Source of the DNA: Actinomycetes bacterium
GTDB lineage: Bacteria; Actinomycetota; Thermoleophilia; Solirubrobacterales; Solirubrobacteraceae
Assembly (NCBI GenBank): GCA_023404805.1
Contig: JAEYAL010000034.1
Coordinates: 1-6,975 of the forward strand
Length of the DNA: 6,975 nt
Direction: 5' to 3'
Shown here: in pieces, positions 1-5,229 of the stretch
Layout of the letters: the number at the start of each line of letters is the position of its first letter
How positions within the stretch are numbered: position 1 is the first letter of the stretch
The notes under the pieces: model-generated
Database searches by the model: none
What the model saw: only the letters and a program-made list of their open reading frames with translations
Told to the model about the DNA's origin: nothing
Translations under genes and position numbers: made by a program

Positions 1-14
1 GGCCTGCTGCGCGG

Positions 15-1100
15 GTGCCGGCGATCTCGGTGGTCGTGCCGGCGCGCAACGAGGAGCACCGGCTGCCGGGCGTGTTGGCCCCGCTCGCGGGCGCTCCGGG
101 CGTCGTGGAGGTCATCGTCGTCGACGACTGCTCGACCGACCGCACCGCCGACGTCGCCCGCGAGTACGGCGCGCGCGTCGTCGATGGCGCTGAGCTGCCG
201 CGCGGCTGGGTCGGCAAGCCGTGGGCGCTGCAGCAGGGGCTGGTCGCGGCGGCCGGCGAGGTGGTCGTGTTCCTCGACGCCGACGTCGAGCCGGATCCGG
301 CGCTGCCGTCTGCCGTCGCGGTGTTGCTGGAGGACGCCGGCGCGGACCTGACCTCGGCGCAGCTGCGTTTCGTCTGCCCGGACATGCCGCAGCGCATGCT
401 CCATCCGGCGCTGCTGACGACGCTCGTCTACCGCCTCGGACCGCTCGACACGGTGCAGCGCGTCCCGGCAGCCGTGGCGGCGATCAACGGGCAGTGCTTC
501 GCGGCGCGCCGTGAGGCACTGGTGAATGCCGGAGGTTTCGGAGTCGTCTCGGCCATCCCGACCGACGACGTGGCGCTCGCCCGGGCACTCACCGCCGCGG
601 GCTGGCGCATCGTCGTCGCCGACGGCAGCGCCCTCGGATCGGTGCGGATGTACGCGTCGGCGGCCGAGGCGCTGCGCGAGTGGGCGGGCCGCTCGCTAGC
701 GTTGCCCGGCGCCTCGCCGGTCGGCCGCCAGTACGTCGACCTCGCGGTCGTCTGGGCGGTCCAGGGTTTGCCGGGGCTCCACCTCTGGCGCGCGCTGCTC
801 CGGCTCGGCGTGTCGCGCTCGCCGCGCCACGCTGCTGCGGCGCTGCGGCCGCGGGACTGGGTGTTGCTCGCGATCCGCGTCGGGCTCGTCGGCGCGTTGA
901 CGCGGGTTTATCGACGTCCGAGCCGCGGAATCCTGCGGTGGCGCGGAGCGCAAGCACCGGCCGACGCAACCGACCGCGGTCGCGCCAGTCGCCCCGATCC
1001 GCTGGCGCTGCTCGCGCCGCTCGCCGACCCGGTGGCCGCGGCGGCGCTCACGCGCGGAACGGTCCGCCCAGTACGCAGCTGGCGCGGCCGCAGCTTCTAG
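15..1100 (+). CDS. Family-2 glycosyltransferase, carotenoid-tailoring (CrtQ-like)
   Basis: Predicted inner-membrane-associated GT2 enzyme that would transfer a sugar from a nucleotide donor, most likely to a hydroxylated or carboxylated carotenoid. Seen in the 361-aa product: an N-terminal VSVVVPARNEE strand, nucleotide-binding DDCSTD (residues 37-42), GWVGKPWALQQG (64-75, typical of CrtQ-type enzymes), the metal-binding DAD (88-90), NGQCFAARREAL (158-169), an acidic TDD (183-185) at the catalytic-base position, and REWAGRSLALPG (221-232). Hydrophobic stretches follow near 241-263, 281-298 and 329-347, and the tail is RSWRGRSF. The GTG at 15 is the first usable start in view, but no stop lies upstream in frame and no Shine-Dalgarno is visible, so the gene may begin before the window. 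Residues about 303-326 look like an extra polar insertion between hydrophobic segments. The stop shares CTAG with the convergent plsY frame. The acceptor is inferred from neighbours only. Confidence 0.85.
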   Translation: MPAISVVVPARNEEHRLPGVLAPLAGAPGVVEVIVVDDCSTDRTADVAREYGARVVDGAELPRGWVGKPWALQQGLVAAAGEVVVFLDADVEPDPALPSAVAVLLEDAGADLTSAQLRFVCPDMPQRMLHPALLTTLVYRLGPLDTVQRVPAAVAAINGQCFAARREALVNAGGFGVVSAIPTDDVALARALTAAGWRIVVADGSALGSVRMYASAAEALREWAGRSLALPGASPVGRQYVDLAVVWAVQGLPGLHLWRALLRLGVSRSPRHAAAALRPRDWVLLAIRVGLVGALTRVYRRPSRGILRWRGAQAPADATDRGRASRPDPLALLAPLADPVAAAALTRGTVRPVRSWRGRSF

Positions 1101-2038
1101 GGCCATGAAAGCGGCCAGTGCCGGGATCGACCCTGCGCGAACCTGCGGAACGACGACGAACCCTCGGAACTACCCGCGGAACGACGACGAACCCTCGGAA
1201 CTACGACGAACCTCCAGAGCCGTAGCGACTTACGCCCTGATGAGGGCGTAATTCCGGCTGCTGACGCGCCAAAGCACGCCCTCAGGAGGCTGTAGCCGCC
1301 TGAGCCGCAGTCGGCGGCCCACAGCCTCGAGAGGGTGTATTTCTGGCTGCGCACGCGCCATTTCACGCCCCCTGGAGGGCGTAAGTCGCCACGGCTCCGG
1401 ACATTGCTCTCGCTCTGGGCGCTCGGGCCGCGGCGAAGCAAGAAGAGCAGGCCGATGAGGGTCATGAGGAGACCGGTCCAGCCGACCTGCACGAGCGGCG
1501 TGAACGCGGCCTGCAACAGCGGGAACCCGAAGATGGCGATGCGAGCGCCAAGGGCCCCGCGTCCAGCGACTGCGAACAGGGTTGCCACGACCGCGAGCGG
1601 CAGCGCTGCGGCGGGGACGAGGCCGAGCGCTCCGCCCGCGAACGTCATCACCGACTTGCCACCGCGGCGCGGATCCCACGGCGGGAACGCATGCCCCAGC
1701 ATCGCCGCGCCGACGCACGCCCACGGCAGCCACGCCGGGACGCCGCCCGCGAAGACGTCGCCGACGAAGCTGCTGCCGCCCGCGCCGTCTGCCCAGACCA
1801 CCGCCCAGCCGAGTATCGCGGCGAGGAACCCCTTGGCGCCGTCGATGGCGAAGGCGGGCCAGGCGCGGTGCCAGCCGAGCTGCTCCAGGGCGTTCCAGGC
1901 GCCGGGGTTGCCGTCGCCGGCGCGGTGGAGGTCCACGCCGTAGCGGCGTGCGACGATGGCTGAGCCGGGCACCGCGCCCAGCGCGTACGCACAGAGCATG
2001 GCCACCGCCGCCCAGCCCACCGACACCGCTGCCACCAT
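1097..2038 (-). CDS. plsY: PlsY-type glycerol-3-phosphate acyltransferase with repeat-derived C-terminal tail
   Basis: PlsY transfers an acyl group from acyl-phosphate to glycerol-3-phosphate in the membrane, the first step of phospholipid synthesis. The 313-aa product has a hydrophobic N-terminus (residues 6-30), the glycine-rich motif GDGNPGAWN (41-49; usually GSGNPGATN), LGHAFPPWDPRRGGKSV (114-130; usually ...KGGKGV) and further helices to about residue 201, so the core of about 210 aa matches the family's length. Residues about 212-313 are basic, low-complexity and unlike PlsY. They are encoded by the palindromic element and tandem repeat downstream, so the native end was probably near 1405. 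ATG 2038 is chosen because it leaves a complete first helix; GTG 2041 is possible. The gene is divergent from crtA, with a 41-bp 5' overlap if both start choices are right. Its place in a carotenoid locus could mean acylation of a pigment, but the substituted motif positions make activity and substrate uncertain. Confidence 0.8.
   Translation of the reverse strand: MVAAVSVGWAAVAMLCAYALGAVPGSAIVARRYGVDLHRAGDGNPGAWNALEQLGWHRAWPAFAIDGAKGFLAAILGWAVVWADGAGGSSFVGDVFAGGVPAWLPWACVGAAMLGHAFPPWDPRRGGKSVMTFAGGALGLVPAAALPLAVVATLFAVAGRGALGARIAIFGFPLLQAAFTPLVQVGWTGLLMTLIGLLFLLRRGPSAQSESNVRSRGDLRPPGGVKWRVRSQKYTLSRLWAADCGSGGYSLLRACFGASAAGITPSSGRKSLRLWRFVVVPRVRRRSAGSSEGSSSFRRFAQGRSRHWPLSWP
1145..1204. repeat. 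31-bp tandem repeat, two copies
   Basis: Two head-to-tail copies with a 31-nt period: copy 1 at 1145-1175, copy 2 at 1176-1204, identical over the 29 nt of copy 2. A degenerate third piece (GACGAACC) follows at 1205-1212, directly before the left arm of the palindromic element. The period is not a multiple of three, so the plsY frame reads the two copies in different phases and no peptide repeat results. This fits non-coding DNA that happens to be open in that frame. Confidence 0.9.
1214..1400. repeat. 187-bp nested palindromic element (MITE-like)
   Basis: The outer arms 1214-1238 and 1376-1400 are inverted repeats matching at 23 of 25 positions. Inside, 1230-1251 holds TTACGCCCT-GATG-AGGGCGTAA, a perfect 9-bp stem with a 4-nt loop. 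CCCTC..GAGGCTGT at 1279-1293 pairs with ACAGCCTCGAGAGGG at 1321-1335, and GCCGCC/GGCGGC (1295-1300/1313-1318) forms a central stem. A direct repeat is superimposed: 1242-1289 matches 1331-1378 at 38 of 48 positions, offset 89 nt. No transposase is encoded and I see no clear target-site duplication. The element sits at the 3' end of plsY between convergent genes. It may be a non-autonomous mobile element or an intergenic palindromic repeat that could also act as a folded RNA 3' end. Confidence 0.8.
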
Positions 2039-2747
2039 CACGCTGCCCGCATCGTTCCACCTCGTGCGGTATCCGCGGGGCGGCCCGGCGCGCGAGGCGT
2101 TCTCGCGGATGGGCTTCGACCGGCCGGTGTTGCAGCGCACGCCAGGGCTCCGCGCGTTCCGCCTGCTCGGCACCGGCGCGGGCGACCAGATGGCGTTCTC
2201 GGCCGACCTGCGCCGCTGGGCGCTCCTCGCGTTCTGGAGCAGCGAAGCCGACCTCGACGCCTTTCTCACCGACAGCGAGATCCCGCGCCGCTGGGACGCC
2301 CTGGCCGAGGAGCGGTACGACCTGCGCCTCGCCACCGTCCGGGCGCACGGCTCGTGGGGCCGCACGCGCTTCAATGTCGACCGCGCGGCGCCGCTGCGGC
2401 CCGAGCAGCCCGTCGTGATCCTCACCCGCGCCGCGATCCGGGCGCGCCATCTCGCGCGCTTCTGGACGGCCGCGCCGCGCCCCTCGGCCGACGCCGTCGG
2501 CCACCCGGACAACCTGGCGAGCATCGGCATCGGCGACGTCCCCGTCTTGCGGCAGGCCACGCTCTCGCTCTGGCGTTCGCTCGCCGGCGCCCAGGACTTC
2601 GCCTACCGCCGCGCCGCGCACCGCGAGGTCGTCGACCGCACCCGCGCCGAAGACTGGTACTCGTCCGAGCTCTTCGCGCGGTTCGTCCCGCTCGCAAGCT
2701 CCGGCACCTGGAGCGGCCGCGACCCGCTGGAGGGCCTCCTCCCATGA
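1998..2747 (+). CDS. crtA: Spheroidene monooxygenase (CrtA) family carotenoid oxygenase
   Basis: CrtA enzymes insert oxygen at terminal carbons of acyclic carotenoids, giving keto (or hydroxy) carotenoids at the membrane. The 249-aa product matches the CrtA layout throughout: FHLVRYPRG (20-28), RTPGLRAFRLLGTG (47-60), WALLAFWSS (74-82), the RAHGSWGRTRF block (115-125), a TRAAIRARHLARFW segment (143-156, strongly CrtA-like), IGIGDVPVLRQATLSLW (176-192), and a C-terminus with RTRAEDWYSSELFARF (214-229) and GTWSGRDPL (236-244). ATG 1998 is preferred over ATG 1956 because it overlaps plsY less; neither has a good Shine-Dalgarno. The stop overlaps the next start in ATGA (2744-2747), so the two genes are probably co-translated. 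The length is normal for the family. The exact substrate (C30 or C40, which end) cannot be read from sequence. Confidence 0.85.
   Translation: MATAAQPTDTAATITLPASFHLVRYPRGGPAREAFSRMGFDRPVLQRTPGLRAFRLLGTGAGDQMAFSADLRRWALLAFWSSEADLDAFLTDSEIPRRWDALAEERYDLRLATVRAHGSWGRTRFNVDRAAPLRPEQPVVILTRAAIRARHLARFWTAAPRPSADAVGHPDNLASIGIGDVPVLRQATLSLWRSLAGAQDFAYRRAAHREVVDRTRAEDWYSSELFARFVPLASSGTWSGRDPLEGLLP
2729..2734 (+). promoter_or_regulatory. Shine-Dalgarno site for the 2744 gene
   Basis: GGAGGG lies 9 nt upstream of ATG 2744, inside the last codons of crtA. It supports that start over the much longer upstream-open frame, which merely runs through crtA out of phase. It also suggests the membrane protein can be initiated independently as well as by termination-reinitiation at the ATGA overlap. 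Confidence 0.7.
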
Positions 2748-4174
2748 CGACCGCCGACCTGATCGCCGCCGCCGACCCGGAGGTCGTCGAGCAGGCCCGC
2801 GACGACCGCGCTTTCCCGATTCGAGCGGTGCTATTCCTCTCCGTGCTCGTGGCCGCGGCGGTTGTCGCGATGGTGGTGTGGTGGGTCTGGGGCGAAGCGC
2901 AGCAGCATGGCCACACGACCGCCCTCGCGATCTGGGGGTCGATCGGGCTCCTGATGGCATGGCTCGTCGGGAAGGACGAACTCACCTACCGGCCGCGCTT
3001 GAGCCGGGGACGGCCGATCTCACCTGTCCGTCGCTGGATCGCATATCCGATCATGCTGGTGCTTCCCTGGCTGCTCGGCTGGTGGCTGGTCCCGCAGGAG
3101 GGGTGGTGGGTGCCCCTGGCTCTTGGCCCGGTCGTGGTGCTTGGTGTCCTCGACCTCGCGCTGCCGATGATCGGGTTGCTCGGTCCAGCGCGGTTCGAAC
3201 TGCGCCGGGCGATGACTCGCGACCGGGACGCCCGGGCCCGGCTCGCTGAGCTCGAGCTCGAGGAGATCGCTTGGACCGTTGCGAACCGCGGCGTCCCCAA
3301 CGGCGCGGCGATGCTCGAGTGGATCGGCCGCGTCCACCCGGAGCTGGCCGAGGCCGTCGAACTCACCGAACGCGTTCCCGGCGAGACCCGCGGTTTGACC
3401 GGCAGCGACGGCTGGCTGCCCGACAGCCTGGCGCCCGGGCTGCGCCGCACATTGCCTGACGGCACCACGCTCACGGTGCAACCGGTCGAACGTGAGAAGA
3501 CATTGCTGCTGACCACGCCGTCAGGTGAAGAGCTCGAGCTCGCCGGTCTCGACGCCGCAGTCCGCAAACGCTTCGACTGGAAAGCCCACGCGCAGACAAT
3601 CGCGGCGGCGCGGATCGCCGCGGGGCCGACGCTGCTGGTCAGTGCGCGCCACCTCAGCCGCGGGTTGGCCGAGTCGCGCGTGCTGGTCGGAGGCGGCGAA
3701 CAGTCGGTGCCGCTTGGCTGCGCCGCCGACCGCGAGGTCCTGCTCGGCAACATCGCGCTGTCGGTCGACGTCGTGGGCAAACGACGCCCCGTCGGCATTG
3801 AGGTGCTCGTCCCAGACGCGCGTGCCCAGCCGGGCCACCCGCCGCCGCTCACGCAGGCTCTCGGCGAGATCGCCGACGCGGTTCGAGGGCGCGTGCCGTC
3901 GGTCGAGGTCGCGCCAGCGGTCTACCGCGGTCTCGCGACCATGCGGCTGGTGTTCCCTGGATCTGACCGCGAGGTCCATGTGCTGACGTTGCTCGGCGCC
4001 CGCCGCTGGTTGCCGTTCGACGACGGCGACGCCCGGTACGACAGCGTGCTCGTCATCTGCGACGACACCGGCGACGTCTTCATGGACGAGCTCGCGCTGG
4101 AGGCCAGCCGCAAGGAGTTGTTCGACGCCATCGCCGAACGTGTTCGCGGCGGTGGTCTTCCGGCGGCGGAGTAG
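2744..4174 (+). CDS. Uncharacterised four-helix integral membrane protein
   Basis: I do not recognise this 476-aa protein. It has a short acidic N-terminus (1-22) and four hydrophobic helices at about 27-49, 57-76, 98-117 and 123-146, all rich in Trp (for example WWVWGE, LPWLLGWWLVP). A basic/acidic helical stretch follows (150-175, with LAELELEEIAW). The soluble portion is about 300 aa, alternating beta-strand and loop, and contains LTVQPVEREKTLLLTTPSGEELEL (split here at 243-256 and 257-266), LVSARHLSRG, VGIEVLVPDAR (350-360) and VLVICDDTGDVFMDEL (435-450). No catalytic motif or cofactor site is obvious. Start: ATG 2744 with a good Shine-Dalgarno and an ATGA overlap with crtA. The coupling to crtA suggests a linked role, perhaps pigment placement or membrane organisation, but that is inference. 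The stop codon lies inside a strong GC hairpin. Confidence 0.85.
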   Translation: MTTADLIAAADPEVVEQARDDRAFPIRAVLFLSVLVAAAVVAMVVWWVWGEAQQHGHTTALAIWGSIGLLMAWLVGKDELTYRPRLSRGRPISPVRRWIAYPIMLVLPWLLGWWLVPQEGWWVPLALGPVVVLGVLDLALPMIGLLGPARFELRRAMTRDRDARARLAELELEEIAWTVANRGVPNGAAMLEWIGRVHPELAEAVELTERVPGETRGLTGSDGWLPDSLAPGLRRTLPDGTTLTVQPVEREKTLLLTTPSGEELELAGLDAAVRKRFDWKAHAQTIAAARIAAGPTLLVSARHLSRGLAESRVLVGGGEQSVPLGCAADREVLLGNIALSVDVVGKRRPVGIEVLVPDARAQPGHPPPLTQALGEIADAVRGRVPSVEVAPAVYRGLATMRLVFPGSDREVHVLTLLGARRWLPFDDGDARYDSVLVICDDTGDVFMDELALEASRKELFDAIAERVRGGGLPAAE

Positions 4175-4186
4175 CTCCGCGCCGCC
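4162..4186. terminator. GC-rich hairpin between convergent genes
   Basis: GGCGGC (4162-4167) pairs with GCCGCC (4181-4186), and GGAG (4168-4171) pairs with CTCC (4175-4178). This leaves a 2-nt bulge and a 3-nt loop that is the TAG stop of the upstream gene. There is no U-tract on either side, so intrinsic termination is uncertain. The position between converging stops (4174 and 4192) suits a bidirectional 3' end or mRNA-stabilising structure. Confidence 0.45.
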
Positions 4187-4191
4187 GGGCC

Positions 4192-5229
4192 CTACTGCTC
4201 GTCGGCGGGCGCCTTCTTGAACATCGACTGCTCCCTGAGGTTCTTCTTGACCTTGCGGTCGGCCCGGATCGACTCGCGGAGGTCGGTGTCGAGCACGAGC
4301 TTGGCGCCGAGCTCGGTGGTGAGGAGGTTGTCGAGGCGCTTCCAGAAGACACGGCGGGCCTTGGCGTCGGTGTCGCCTGGGGCGTAGTGGTCGCCGAGGC
4401 CGGGGGTCTTCACGGTGATCAGCTCATGGGACACGTCCGGGCGGGCGGCGAGCGCCGCGTCCTGCTCGGTGCCCCAGCGGGTGCCGACCTCGCGGTCCTT
4501 CGGCGAGACCATCGTCACCACATGCGCGCCGGAGGGGAAGTCGTCGAGCGGCGGGAGCGGCAGGATCGGATCCCTCTGCCCCGGGAACGCGCGGCCCGGG
4601 TAGATGGCGAGGACGAGCTTGGCCTTGGGCACGTCGAGCTTCTTGGCGAGCGCCGCGTAGTCGAACGCCAGGGCGCCGCCCGCAGAGAGGCCGACGGCGG
4701 CGGTCTTGCTCCAGTCGATCGGCACGGCCTTGGCCGCCAGCTCGACCCCGCGGAACATGTTCGTGCGCGGGTTCTGCGAGCCGTCGACGGGAAAGGGCGG
4801 CTGCTGCCACGACGGGAAGATCACGGTGACGCCCGACTTGGCGAGGTGCTCGAGCCACGGCTCGTAGCCCGCGATGATGCTCGACCCGAAGCCATGCAAG
4901 AAGATCACGGCGGGCTGCGGGCCCTTCGCGTCCTTGGCGCGGACGATGTAGGTCCGGGTCTCGTCGTCGATCGAACCGACGGCGCCGACTTCGACGTCGT
5001 CGCCGATCCCGCCCTTCTCGACGAGGTTCGCGCCCTCGGTGCCGAAGGACGTCGGCGGCTGCGCGATATAGCTCGGATTGACTGCGCCGGCCTGCCATGC
5101 GATCAGCGCGCCGACGATCAGCACGACGATCGTGCTCCACCCGATGACGGGCACGCGGTGCTCCGACACCCAGTAGCGCAGCGCCGTCAGACGCGGCTCG
5201 CGCGGGACGCCGGTGATGGATGCGCTCAT
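4192..5229 (-). CDS. Membrane-anchored alpha/beta hydrolase (dienelactone hydrolase/chlorophyllase-like)
   Basis: 345-aa alpha/beta-hydrolase-fold protein, probably an esterase or lipase acting at the outer face of the membrane. It has a cytoplasmic N-terminus (1-28), a single hydrophobic anchor (about 29-48, IVVLIVGALIAWQ), a linker, then the fold from about 80: the oxyanion-hole strand VIFLHGFGSS (108-117), the nucleophile elbow GLSAGG (180-185, Ser182), a likely acid Asp245 in SPKDREVG, and a likely catalytic His281 in GDHYAPGD. The C-terminus (315-345) is charged and helical. Start ATG 5229 overlaps the crtI stop in ATGA, so it is probably translated with the desaturase from one message. 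GAGGCGGG just upstream can act as a ribosome site but is part of a perfect palindrome. The substrate is unknown; a carotenoid ester or glycoside ester would fit the context but is speculation. Confidence 0.85.
   Translation of the reverse strand: MSASITGVPREPRLTALRYWVSEHRVPVIGWSTIVVLIVGALIAWQAGAVNPSYIAQPPTSFGTEGANLVEKGGIGDDVEVGAVGSIDDETRTYIVRAKDAKGPQPAVIFLHGFGSSIIAGYEPWLEHLAKSGVTVIFPSWQQPPFPVDGSQNPRTNMFRGVELAAKAVPIDWSKTAAVGLSAGGALAFDYAALAKKLDVPKAKLVLAIYPGRAFPGQRDPILPLPPLDDFPSGAHVVTMVSPKDREVGTRWGTEQDAALAARPDVSHELITVKTPGLGDHYAPGDTDAKARRVFWKRLDNLLTTELGAKLVLDTDLRESIRADRKVKKNLREQSMFKKAPADEQ

Noticed and set aside
1110..1150. tRNA T-arm-like GGGTCGATCCC on the minus strand
   Set aside because: The loop is one base short, and no acceptor, D or anticodon arms can be assembled around it.
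1145..1204. CRISPR-like array
   Set aside because: The two 31-bp copies are directly adjacent with no unique spacers and no cas genes nearby.
2041..2560. Upstream extension of the plsY frame to 2560
   Set aside because: The extra residues are an antisense reading of crtA with no PlsY similarity; the family's first helix begins right after ATG 2038.
2354..2743. Upstream extension of the membrane protein frame
   Set aside because: It lies inside crtA out of phase; ATG 2744 has a Shine-Dalgarno and an ATGA overlap.
1230..2960. 576-codon minus-strand open frame across plsY and crtA
   Set aside because: Arg/Pro-rich, no recognisable motif; a GC-driven shadow of plsY and of crtA read in the wrong frame or strand.
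3240..3270. GAGCTCGAGCTCGAGG run as a regulatory palindrome
   Set aside because: Explained by Leu-Glu-rich codons in a helical segment of the membrane protein; a similar run at 3528-3541 has the same cause.
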